Origin: a virus
IMG/VR virus record: IMGVR_UViG_3300025292_000014
Coordinates: 1 to 22,564 of that record
Length of the DNA stretch: 22,564 bases
Strand: one strand, 5' to 3'
Made by a program: the position numbers and the translations under genes. The notes beneath the pieces are model-generated. The model searched no databases, was not told the DNA's origin, and saw only the letters and a program-made list of their open reading frames with translations. This document shows positions 14,313 to 20,731 of the stretch, one piece after another (positions within the stretch are counted from its first letter, which is position 1; each line of letters opens with the position of its first letter).

Positions 14313-16946
14313 CTATTTTCCTGAAAAGTAGTAAGTTTTATTTTGATTGTTTTTGACTACTCTCGCACATTCATCACAATACTTTACTTTATTATTTACT
14401 GTCTTAATTCTAACCCCACAGCACTCACATTGTTTAGTACCTTTAAGGTTGTTCCTCAAATTACTTAAAATGATGTCTCCGTAACAATGCCACAGAGTTT
14501 CTTTTAAAGGAGAATTTCTTTTCTCGTACATATCTTTAATTAAATTATTTACTATTTTATCTTCATTGATATTAAGCTTCTTCATTTCATCTCTAATATG
14601 CTTATAGACAAATAGTAAACCTTCATTTCGATTCTTAATGCCGCTATTACGAATCAACCATCTCTTAGATTGATTTAATTTCTTAAACTTTCCAACAATC
14701 TTATGATTAATATATTCAATTTCTTCACTCATAAGCATTTTATAGTCTAATTCTCCACCTATATCTTTAAACTTAATGTTCTTACTGTAAACAAACTTCC
14801 TCAATCGATTCATTGTACTATTTGTTAAAGGTTCTACATTCTTCTTATCTTTATTTTTTGCTTCTTGAAAGAAGTGGGGTACTTTACCTTTAATAGCTTC
14901 CTTTATACGCTCATTCACATGTTCGGGTCTTTCAGGCATATAAAGTGTTTTAGCATAGTCAATAATATAATTATTTTCAGCAGTGAGCCATTTTACAACA
15001 TCTAAGTCGATAACATTACTTGAGTTAAATATCTTAGTAATGTTGTTACTCACTTCACCGATATTAGCTTTAAATGCCTTTGTTAGACTGTTATAAATAA
15101 GTTCGTTTGTTACAATTTCTGCTTTAGCTACTCCCATTTCATAATATAGGGGTACATTATCTTTCATATTTCTTTCTGCAACATTAATCAATGTATCATT
15201 TTGCACCACTAAGCTTTTATCTCCATCTACATCAAATTGAAGTATTCTTGAAATGGGATCGTGAATGCTCGTATATATTCCTTGAGTTATGAACCATTCC
15301 TCTATTTCTTTATTCTTTACAATAGTTCTAATCGCATGTTCTTTATAGAGGTGAGGGGAGCGTAAAATATCAACTTTTCCTTCATTAAATACATTAGTAA
15401 AAACATTACCGTCAGAAAGCAATCCTTTAGGATGTTTTATATTTTCGAATAAGAATTCACAAAAAGCATATAAGTCTGGTACAAGGTATAAATATTTTCC
15501 TTTTATCCTTAGCTTTCCTGAATAGGCATCATTCAACATGGATTGCTTTTTATCTTTAATTATCCGTTTCGAGTGATTGTCATTGATTAATTCTGGATAA
15601 ATCATCAATCCTTCTTGAAAGTAGTTTTTATTCTTATTTGAATTAGTAGCACCTAAGACTTTAAGGATTGTATTTTTATCGTTATGTATCTTTTTTAAAT
15701 CTTCATTTGTTTCTTGGCATAATGAACGTATTTCTTCATCTGTAATGTCAGTCAATGTCTGCAACATTTGATAATTTAATGATGCATCGCTACCGACATC
15801 CTCTATATTTAATTTATTTGCCTGACATTTATATTTATTGAATTTACTCTTATAATCATCCCAGTCAGAGTAATATTTAGCCATTTTGAATTGACTCTTT
15901 GTAAATATTACTTCAATTTTATCCTCTACTATATCCCATTCTTTACCGTAGATGTCCTTTACTTTTGTATTTTCGCACTCTACAGCGAATTTTTTGAAAT
16001 CGAACGGTACTAAGAGTCCTTTAACAAACGGTAGGCGAGTCATAAACGACTTTTTAGATTTTGATGGAAGTATCATACCACATCCATCTGTATGTTCAAT
16101 ATTTACCGTCAACTCCTTTCTCTCAATTTTATATGTATCTCTATCAATAAAATCAAATAAAGATGTCACAGGTGATTCTAAGTCTGGAACTACGATAGCT
16201 CTCTCAATATCAAAACAATTCCACTTCACACTTGCGGAGGTGATTAATGCTTTATATGCTAATAATTTATTGATGTTACATCCATCATTGGCGTTAATAT
16301 CTTCTAGAGTTAATCCGCATGTTAAAGTTTTTTCATATTTATCCCATAATGATCTTTTGATGAATACTGCTTTTTTTGTTCTAATTTGACCTGCACTTGA
16401 TGAGAAATAGATGTATTCTTCATTATTATATTTAAATCCATTTAGAATAATATCTTCTAGAATATTAAAGTAAAAGGCACGTACCACAATCAAGGAATCT
16501 GAAACTTCATTGATTTTCATTCCCACTGTTCTAGATAAACCTGAATCAAAAATTCCGATTATCTTATTATCGCTTAATGTTTCAGGTCTAAGTTCACGTA
16601 CTCCATCGAATTCAACAAACTTTTGTTTTAACTTTTCTTTAAAATAATTAATAGATGAATTAATTATTTTTGTTTCTTGCTTAAATTCTTTTATGCCTTC
16701 TTTAATTATCATTGCGTATATATTTAATTCAAGTCCTTTTTGGTTATCGCCATTCTTCATGACATTATCTAGATCGTTGAGTGTGTTTTTCAACAGTAGT
16801 TCATGTTCTTTTAGTTTTTCATTAATTTCCTTTTTAGATAAGTAATACTCTAATAATTGTTTATGGATATCATTTTCTTCATCGGTATAGAAACATTCAG
16901 TTCCTAAACTATATATGTATACTTGTTTCTCTAAGGCTTTGCTCAA
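14313..16946 (-). CDS. yonO: YonO-like single-chain DNA-dependent RNA polymerase
   Basis: 877 residues, close to the roughly 900 of SPβ YonO, the phage polymerase that transcribes late genes. YonO belongs to the two-double-psi-β-barrel polymerases related to cellular RNAP β/β' and eukaryotic RNA-silencing polymerases. The catalytic Mg-binding loop DVDGD is at 572-576. The first barrel shows HTDGCGMILPS (285-295) and RLPFVKGLLVPFDF (304-317), whose Lys is typical of the family. An upstream SSSAGQIRTKKAVFI (182-196) resembles the S-x-SQ-LR block of the silencing polymerases. The C-terminus ends in a Cys-rich cluster (Cys840, 842, 843, 857, 860) that looks like a zinc ribbon. The start is TTG, with AAGGAGAG 8 nt upstream. 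The gene follows the yonP-like gene by 54 nt. A box in its leader could give self-activation. Confidence 0.95.
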   Translation of the reverse strand: MSKALEKQVYIYSLGTECFYTDEENDIHKQLLEYYLSKKEINEKLKEHELLLKNTLNDLDNVMKNGDNQKGLELNIYAMIIKEGIKEFKQETKIINSSINYFKEKLKQKFVEFDGVRELRPETLSDNKIIGIFDSGLSRTVGMKINEVSDSLIVVRAFYFNILEDIILNGFKYNNEEYIYFSSSAGQIRTKKAVFIKRSLWDKYEKTLTCGLTLEDINANDGCNINKLLAYKALITSASVKWNCFDIERAIVVPDLESPVTSLFDFIDRDTYKIERKELTVNIEHTDGCGMILPSKSKKSFMTRLPFVKGLLVPFDFKKFAVECENTKVKDIYGKEWDIVEDKIEVIFTKSQFKMAKYYSDWDDYKSKFNKYKCQANKLNIEDVGSDASLNYQMLQTLTDITDEEIRSLCQETNEDLKKIHNDKNTILKVLGATNSNKNKNYFQEGLMIYPELINDNHSKRIIKDKKQSMLNDAYSGKLRIKGKYLYLVPDLYAFCEFLFENIKHPKGLLSDGNVFTNVFNEGKVDILRSPHLYKEHAIRTIVKNKEIEEWFITQGIYTSIHDPISRILQFDVDGDKSLVVQNDTLINVAERNMKDNVPLYYEMGVAKAEIVTNELIYNSLTKAFKANIGEVSNNITKIFNSSNVIDLDVVKWLTAENNYIIDYAKTLYMPERPEHVNERIKEAIKGKVPHFFQEAKNKDKKNVEPLTNSTMNRLRKFVYSKNIKFKDIGGELDYKMLMSEEIEYINHKIVGKFKKLNQSKRWLIRNSGIKNRNEGLLFVYKHIRDEMKKLNINEDKIVNNLIKDMYEKRNSPLKETLWHCYGDIILSNLRNNLKGTKQCECCGVRIKTVNNKVKYCDECARVVKNNQNKTYYFSGK

Positions 16947-16978
16947 TTAATCAACTCTCCTTATTTTTATATAGTATA

Positions 16979-16990
16979 TTATGTATTTAT
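16979..16990 (-). promoter_or_regulatory. Intergenic box, copy 11 (before the polymerase gene)
   Basis: Minus-strand TTAATAAATACATAA, ending 32 nt before the TTG start of the polymerase gene. It matches the copies in the late cluster closely. Confidence 0.55.
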
Positions 16991-17000
16991 TAACTTAATT

Positions 17001-17186
17001 TTAAAACTTAACATTATACCGCTTATACATGCGTTTTTTAATTGATTCCAATTGATTTAAAGAGACTTTCTTTTCTTCTAATAGTAAGTGATACACTTTC
17101 TCTTCCAACTCTGTATTAATTCCTAACAATACCATTTCCTCTAAGTAAAACATAACCTCATCCATGTTAATTTGCTTTTTCATCAT
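17001..17186 (-). CDS. YonP-like small protein
   Basis: 61 residues, helical and charged (MDEVMFYLEEMVLLGINTELEEKVYHLLLEEKKVSLNQLESIKKRM). It has no cysteine and no membrane segment. AAAAGGAG lies 11 nt before the first of two consecutive ATG codons. It is directly upstream of, and probably co-transcribed with, the RNA polymerase gene, the place of yonP in SPβ. A role as accessory or regulatory subunit of the polymerase is possible from context but nothing in the sequence shows it. A σA-like promoter lies 54 nt before the start. Confidence 0.8.
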   Translation of the reverse strand: MMKKQINMDEVMFYLEEMVLLGINTELEEKVYHLLLEEKKVSLNQLESIKKRMYKRYNVKF

Positions 17187-17208
17187 AAATAATCAATCTC
17201 CTTTTATT

Positions 17209-17222
17209 TTGTGTATTTATTT
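17209..17222 (-). promoter_or_regulatory. Intergenic box, copy 12 (ACACAA variant)
   Basis: Minus-strand AAAATAAATACACAA, 22 nt before the yonP-like start and downstream of the σA-like promoter. Confidence 0.45.
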
Positions 17223-17240
17223 TATTAACTTACAATACTT

Positions 17241-17268
17241 ATAATACCAAACTATTTCTGAAAGTAAA
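17241..17268 (-). promoter_or_regulatory. σA-like promoter for the yonP-yonO unit
   Basis: Minus-strand TTTACT, 16-nt spacer, TATTAT. The -35 is a moderate match and the -10 a good one. It would let host RNA polymerase make the phage polymerase, as expected if YonO is itself needed for later genes. No comparable host-type promoter was seen before the structural genes. Confidence 0.5.
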
Positions 17269-17565
17269 AAGTAATTTAGAATATAGAGTATTCAAGTTAA
17301 TCATCTTACATCCTAATAATATTGTCTTTGATATCTAATAGCTAGTGCTGATTCAAAATTATTTTATTTCTATTTATTGTAAGATTTTTTTGTCGAAAGA
17401 TGTAGAAATTTGAGTATAGTGTTAGAATTATCATTTGAAATGATGTATTATATATTAGTAACTCTCATATGTCTGACATCTATGATAGTATCAATTGCAT
17501 TAATAAAAGGAGAGTAGAGATAAAACTAAGTAAGTACATATCAATAATAAATAGAATCATACATA
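17269..17565. other. Noncoding stretch left of the plus-strand gene
   Basis: No gene seen in about 300 nt. It contains a small inverted repeat GAATA-TAGAG-TATTC (17279-17293) and a GGAGAG near 17510 that has no start codon at usable distance. The sequence is otherwise simple AT-rich DNA. Confidence 0.5.
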
Positions 17566-17605
17566 GCAGTATTTAATTTTTGGATTTTTAATACTGCAAT
17601 ATAAT
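17566..17605 (+). promoter_or_regulatory. Promoter with overlapping inverted-repeat operator
   Basis: GCAGTATT (17566-17573) and AATACTGC (17590-17597) form a perfect inverted repeat ending 2 nt before a consensus -10, TATAAT (17600-17605). The -35 is poor. The repeat covers the -35 and spacer region, the typical place for a repressor operator or activator site controlling the small gene that starts 39 nt farther on. Confidence 0.5.
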
Positions 17606-17643
17606 AAACATTAAAAATATTTGTAGTTAATGAAAGGATGAGT

Positions 17644-17853
17644 ATGATGAAGAATATGGAAGTTGTGAAATTTAAAGATGAAGATATAGTTGCTTCAGCA
17701 TTATTAACATTAATCAGTAAGTTGTCTTTAACAAGTCCAGAAGAATCATTACAACTTTTAGCAATGTGTGCTAAAGATGATCTGCCTAAATCTAATGTGC
17801 TTGATTATACACTGAAGATAATAGAGAAGAATAATTATACTAACTTAATGTAA
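17644..17853 (+). CDS. Small plus-strand protein of unknown function
   Basis: 69 residues, the only convincing plus-strand gene here. It is divergent from the polymerase unit. I chose the ATG at 17644 because GAAAGG ends 6 nt before it. The ATG at 17638 directly abuts the Shine-Dalgarno. The protein is helical and acidic to neutral (EDIVASALLTLISKLSLTSPEESLQLLAMCAKDDLPKSNVLDYTLKIIEKN) with one cysteine. There is no DNA-binding motif or signal peptide that I can recognise. Its own promoter with an inverted-repeat operator suggests separate control, perhaps expression in the lysogen or early after infection. Function not known. Confidence 0.75.
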   Translation: MMKNMEVVKFKDEDIVASALLTLISKLSLTSPEESLQLLAMCAKDDLPKSNVLDYTLKIIEKNNYTNLM

Positions 17854-17953
17854 GTGTGGGATTTGAGAATCATATTAGTATTATAAATAATAAAAATATA
17901 TCATAAGTTAATTACTATGATTAGTTAGATATCTAAATAAAGACTAAATTTAT

Positions 17954-18081
17954 ACTCGAAATGACGATAAACGTAAAAATAGCATCTATTCGTAAATCAT
18001 CGTATTTTTTGATCAATTTAAGGTCGAGATATGCAATGGTTATAAGGATATTAGAATGCTCGACATCGTCATTATTCGAGT
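17954..18081. repeat. Long-range inverted repeat next to the iteron array
   Basis: ACTCGAAATGACGAT (17954-17968) is repeated in inverted form at 18065-18081 (ATCGTCATTATTCGAGT), differing by two extra bases. The second arm also contains CTCGA...TCGAG. The arms are about 96 nt apart and flank the first iteron. Confidence 0.5.
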
Positions 18082-18528
18082 CATTTTTATGTGGTTAGAA
18101 ATTGATTGATACAAGGTAGAAATCCAATGTTTATAAGGATGTTCTGATGATTTATATAAGTAGGGGATAGATACTCGTACAAGTTTAATCGTAAATGTTC
18201 AGTGTTTATAAGGGTTTGATAGGCGAAAATAGGGTGAAAAGTGGTCAAAATAGATGAATCGTTACTATATTCCTAGATGATGATATTCAATGTATATAAG
18301 GATATTGACGACAATTTACGATTATGAAAACGATTAAGGTGAAAATATAAAAATAGGTAAGTAGGACTAATTTTAGGTATAAAGATTCATGAAGTTTTAT
18401 TTGTCATTTTATGAAGTTGAAAAATTAGCAAGCCTGTGTCTTTCAATGTGGTACGGTAACACTTAGTAACCTCCAAATCCTCCAAAATGTAAACATAGCC
18501 CCCATATCCAGTGCCTATAAGGATATAA
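18034..18528 (+). repeat. Iteron-like direct repeats (five copies)
   Basis: Five copies in one orientation of a ~20-bp repeat with consensus CAATGTTTATAAGGATATT lie at 18034-18053, 18125-18144, 18200-18219, 18288-18307 and 18509-18528. The first four are spaced 75-91 bp apart and the fifth is 221 bp farther. ATAAGG is invariant in all five. The 17854-18677 stretch has no convincing gene and also carries several TCGTAAAT or ATTTACGA words. A sixth copy lies upstream of the winged-helix gene at 20608. The arrangement resembles an initiator-binding origin or a partition site. Confidence 0.7.
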
Positions 18529-18677
18529 TGTATATTATTTTACCTCATAACTCCTAATATATACCATCTATACACCAGTACAATATACGAACGTATGTAC
18601 GTATAATATAAGAAAAATATAATATGTACAATTTTAAATTTCAGCTTTTTATATTCTCACTGTGCTGATTAAATTTG

Positions 18678-18872
18678 TTATATTCGATGTATAACAGGTT
18701 GCGTGTAGTCAAGGTCTTTATATTGTCTATCTTGTACGTTATATTCCACTTGTATATTCATCACACTATCAATCAACTGTATATATGTGCATAGCTTTGT
18801 ATTCAGCTTTTCACTATTATATTTAACCTCTCTCACTCTATTCGCTTCATAGCCATACTCCATATACACCAC
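18678..18872 (-). CDS. Doubtful small ORF
   Basis: 64 codons from GTG, encoding a tyrosine-rich polar peptide (MVYMEYGYEANRVREVKYNSEK...). No Shine-Dalgarno precedes the start, and the GTG abuts the T-run of a strong terminator, so transcription reaching it would be poor. It may be read only by terminator read-through, or not be a gene at all. Confidence 0.25.
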   Translation of the reverse strand: MVYMEYGYEANRVREVKYNSEKLNTKLCTYIQLIDSVMNIQVEYNVQDRQYKDLDYTQPVIHRI

Positions 18873-18901
18873 AAAAAAAGAGTAACCACTAGCGGCTACT
18901 C
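18873..18901 (-). terminator. Strong intrinsic terminator
   Basis: Minus-strand GAGTAGCC pairs with GGTTACTC (one G·U, 8 bp) around GCTAGT and is followed by seven T. It ends the unit containing the two small membrane-protein genes. Confidence 0.9.
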
Positions 18902-18916
18902 CAAATTAAACAATCC

Positions 18917-19108
18917 TTATTTCTCTGTATCTCTATTCCTGTACTCCATAAACAAATTAGCAATAAACAGTACAATAATTAAAATGTAGGCAATAATCAA
19001 AACATAATCAAATACAGTTAAATTGTTAAAGTCAGTATTCCTTGGTATAAGCAAAGACAGGGCAATAATAATAGTTACATCTGATAATCTTTTCATCATT
19101 TTTTGCAT
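18917..19108 (-). CDS. Small two-helix membrane protein
   Basis: 63 residues with two hydrophobic segments (about residues 11-22, VTIIIALSLLIP, and 33-53, VFDYVLIIAYILIIVLFIANL) and a charged C-terminus (MEYRNRDTEK). It has no clear Shine-Dalgarno, so translation may be weak or depend on RNA structure. It lies 62 nt downstream of the YonT-like peptide gene. In SPβ the toxin gene yonT is likewise followed by a small companion ORF. Possible roles are a membrane-acting toxin partner, superinfection exclusion or a holin-like function, none of which the sequence settles. A strong terminator follows directly. Confidence 0.6.
   Translation of the reverse strand: MQKMMKRLSDVTIIIALSLLIPRNTDFNNLTVFDYVLIIAYILIIVLFIANLFMEYRNRDTEK
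19023..19051 (+). promoter_or_regulatory. Candidate antisense promoter
   Basis: Plus-strand TTGTTA, 17-nt spacer, TATAAG, with TG one base before the -10 (extended -10). It lies inside the small membrane-protein gene and points toward the 3' end of the YonT-like gene. Confidence 0.45.
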
Positions 19109-19162
19109 AATAGAAGCGGATATGATAATATACTAAGTACAAGAGAGGCGCTAACCTCTCTC
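19058..19162 (+). ncRNA. Possible antisense RNA to the YonT-like unit
   Basis: If the plus-strand promoter is active, an RNA from about 19058 would run opposite the start of the small membrane-protein gene and end near the hairpin at 19142-19161, or continue into the toxin 3' end. SPβ yonT is controlled by a convergent antisense RNA (SR6), so this layout is expected. There is no T-run after the hairpin, so the end is uncertain. Presence of the RNA is inference. Confidence 0.3.
19142..19161 (-). terminator. Hairpin downstream of the YonT-like gene
   Basis: AGAGAGG and CCTCTCT form a perfect 7-bp stem with a 6-nt loop, starting 9 nt after the toxin stop codon. There is no T-run on either side, so it may be an RNA-stabilising or antisense-pairing structure instead of an efficient terminator. 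Confidence 0.55.
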
Positions 19163-19170
19163 ATAGTGTA

Positions 19171-19329
19171 TTACTTGCGACCTTTTCTACGTTTCGGTGA
19201 CGGCTGATTAGGTCGCTTTTTGTTGTTTCGATTCTTTTTCATCTGTTGAATGTTTACAACGAATGAAGATAAACCACTAAGAATTCCAACAACTGCTACT
19301 GTGTACGTTAGTATTTTGTCATAATCCAC
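19171..19329 (-). CDS. YonT-like small membrane peptide, candidate type I toxin
   Basis: 52 residues: a single hydrophobic helix (about residues 6-26, ILTYTVAVVGILSGLSSFVV) and a very basic tail (KKNRNNKKRPNQPSPKRRKGRK). This is the architecture of SPβ YonT, a type I toxin whose gene also sits near yonO. The start is GTG with AAAGGAG 11 nt upstream; no in-frame ATG precedes it. The gene has a consensus σA promoter (TTGTAT, 17 nt, TATAAT), a downstream hairpin and a possible antisense promoter, the usual kit of a type I toxin-antitoxin locus. Homology is inferred from layout and composition, not from a clear residue match. A small phage membrane peptide of another kind is the alternative. Confidence 0.7.
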   Translation of the reverse strand: MDYDKILTYTVAVVGILSGLSSFVVNIQQMKKNRNNKKRPNQPSPKRRKGRK

Positions 19330-19363
19330 TTGTTTTTCAACTCCTTTCCTTTAATCTATCTTT

Positions 19364-19392
19364 ATTATACACTACTATTCTTATAAATACAA
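19364..19392 (-). promoter_or_regulatory. σA promoter of the YonT-like gene
   Basis: Minus-strand TTGTAT, 17-nt spacer, TATAAT, with TG two bases before the -10. It is the best host-type promoter in the window. A copy of the intergenic box lies 6 nt upstream of the -35. Confidence 0.75.
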
Positions 19393-19398
19393 TAAGTT

Positions 19399-19411
19399 TT
19401 ATGTAATTGTT
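19399..19411 (-). promoter_or_regulatory. Intergenic box, copy 18 (AATTACATAA form)
   Basis: Minus-strand TAAACAATTACATAA, immediately upstream of the σA -35 of the YonT-like gene. It has the same relation to a σA promoter as copy 16. Confidence 0.4.
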
Positions 19412-19512
19412 TAATTAATTTTAATGTAAAAATAGTAGCAAGACTATTCCATCTCACTACTAAAAGTATTACTATCTATATTAATTTACTATGTAAAAGG
19501 TTAATCACATAA

Positions 19513-19557
19513 GCTAACTTGTTAGCGTTGTGGACAAGTAACAAACTTGCTTTGTTA
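19513..19557. repeat. Two inverted repeats after the winged-helix gene
   Basis: GCTAAC-TT-GTTAGC (19513-19526) and TAACAAA-CTTGC-TTTGTTA (19539-19557) are perfect arm pairs in the noncoding DNA between the winged-helix gene and the YonT-like promoter. Neither is followed by a T-run, so they are more likely protein-binding sites or RNA structures than terminators. Confidence 0.5.
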
Positions 19558-19585
19558 TGCGTCAGTATCTTTCGATCTTATGTAG

Positions 19586-20530
19586 TTAACTATTTGTATT
19601 AAAGAATACTTTAACGCTTTCTAATTGCCTTGAATCATTACCACCGTATACTACATCTGGATTAACTACTATATTCTTCTTCCTTTTGTCGTTGATATCT
19701 GTGTAATAGTTGAATACATTTTTATCACTTATAGTAATCTTATTAAGCATAGCTGTTAACTTGTTATAACTCTTGTATCCTAGCTTATCAGATAAAACTT
19801 TAGTATCCATAGCTCTAACCATATACACATCGTTTTCTTGAGGGTTATAGCTTATTACATTGTGATATAGATTAATGTAGGGTAATGTCATGTAGATAGT
19901 TGAAAGGTGCGCTATTTCACGTGTACTAGCTTGTTGGAATAGGTCTCTTACTGTCTTCTTAAATAATCTAGTGTAATTGATATTTTCATCACTTGAATCC
20001 TTAATAGTACCTCTAATAAAGAACTCTTTACTTATTATTATCTCATTGAACTGACTAACTGTAACTACTTTAGAGTCAATTAATCTGTTTAAGTATTCTG
20101 TTGCACGTCGCTTTGTCAGTTTAACAAGAGTAGGGAAGGTATCTGTAGTTATAACTGTTCCATCTCCTTTTTGTAATCGTCCTGTATGATAATGTGTGAA
20201 TGTTGCTATGTATATTAGTCTTGCTACATCTTGTTTTGACAATAAAGGTAATCTATCTAATATATTTAAATTACTCTTAAATAGAGCAAATACGAAACCA
20301 CCATTAGTTTCGCAATGTAACTCTATAGCATTCTTATTTTCTTTTGTATATATTGGATTAGCGTTACTCTTTGTTTTCTTTATAGGAGTCAACCACTCAT
20401 GTTGAAACCTGTCTCCGATGTATTCTCCTGTTTCATTGTCATAAGCCTTACCATTTACAATTGAATGATTCATACTTAATCTAATTATTTCTTCTCTTTC
20501 TTTTCTTGTTAAGTTGTTAATATTCTTCAT
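19586..20530 (-). CDS. Two-winged-helix DNA-binding protein, candidate replication initiator
   Basis: 314 residues. Two helix-turn-helix/winged regions can be seen. The first is about residues 98-172, with FPTLVKLTKRRATEYLNRLIDSKVV as the HTH followed by a wing strand. The second is about 200-296, with TKVLSDKLGYKSYNKLTAMLNKI followed by a strand ending VVNPDVVYGGND. Tandem winged helices are the plan of iteron-binding plasmid and phage initiators (Rep_3-like). I cannot claim a specific family. Support comes from context: a copy of the iteron-like repeat lies in its promoter region (20608-20627), with five more in the noncoding region about 1.1-1.6 kb downstream. That suggests origin binding plus autoregulation. 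TTAGGAG lies 10 nt before the ATG. A transcriptional regulator is the main alternative. Confidence 0.85.
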   Translation of the reverse strand: MKNINNLTRKEREEIIRLSMNHSIVNGKAYDNETGEYIGDRFQHEWLTPIKKTKSNANPIYTKENKNAIELHCETNGGFVFALFKSNLNILDRLPLLSKQDVARLIYIATFTHYHTGRLQKGDGTVITTDTFPTLVKLTKRRATEYLNRLIDSKVVTVSQFNEIIISKEFFIRGTIKDSSDENINYTRLFKKTVRDLFQQASTREIAHLSTIYMTLPYINLYHNVISYNPQENDVYMVRAMDTKVLSDKLGYKSYNKLTAMLNKITISDKNVFNYYTDINDKRKKNIVVNPDVVYGGNDSRQLESVKVFFNTNS

Positions 20531-20557
20531 AAATTTTATACTCCTAACTTATTTAAA

Positions 20558-20570
20558 TTATGTAATTAAT
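20558..20570 (-). promoter_or_regulatory. Intergenic box, copy 13 (AATTACATAA form)
   Basis: Minus-strand ATATTAATTACATAA, ending 27 nt before the winged-helix gene start. Confidence 0.45.
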
Positions 20571-20607
20571 ATAAGAGAACTTAAATTGATAAATTGACCA
20601 TAATAAC

Positions 20608-20627
20608 CAATGTACATAAGGATATTA
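20608..20627 (+). repeat. Isolated iteron-like repeat upstream of the winged-helix gene
   Basis: CAATGTACATAAGGATATTA matches the five-copy array in the same orientation. Its right end overlaps a minus-strand TATAAT (20624-20629), so a protein bound here would occlude a possible promoter of the gene, which is typical of initiator autorepression. Confidence 0.65.
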
Positions 20628-20642
20628 TACCTGTTTTAGCGT

Positions 20643-20692
20643 GTACGAGTTGGGACATGAAATACGTAATTTTTGTACGACTTGGGACAAGA
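20643..20692 (-). repeat. Tandem operator-like repeats
   Basis: GTACGAGTTGGGACATGA (20643-20660) and GTACGACTTGGGACAAGA (20675-20692) are direct repeats differing at two positions, 32 bp apart, so on the same DNA face. They lie upstream of the winged-helix gene. A shorter related word, ACTCGTACAAGTT, occurs at 18173 in the iteron region. Likely a regulator binding site. SPβ has dispersed regulatory repeats (SPBRE) bound by its repressor, but I cannot confirm identity. Confidence 0.6.
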
Positions 20693-20696
20693 CTTT

Positions 20697-20714
20697 CATT
20701 TTATGTATAAAATG
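20697..20714. promoter_or_regulatory. Box copy 19 inside an 18-bp inverted repeat
   Basis: CATTTTAT-GT-ATAAAATG has perfect 8-bp arms and contains the minus-strand ATACATAA core. It lies just after the stop codon of the acidic-protein gene and 5 nt from the operator-like repeats. Confidence 0.5.
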
Positions 20715-20731
20715 CTCGAAGCAGACTATTA

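Noticed and set aside
18034-18528. Iteron-like repeats considered as a CRISPR array
   Set aside because: Repeats are about 20 bp, imperfect, not palindromic, and spacers vary from about 55 to 200 bp. No cas gene is present.
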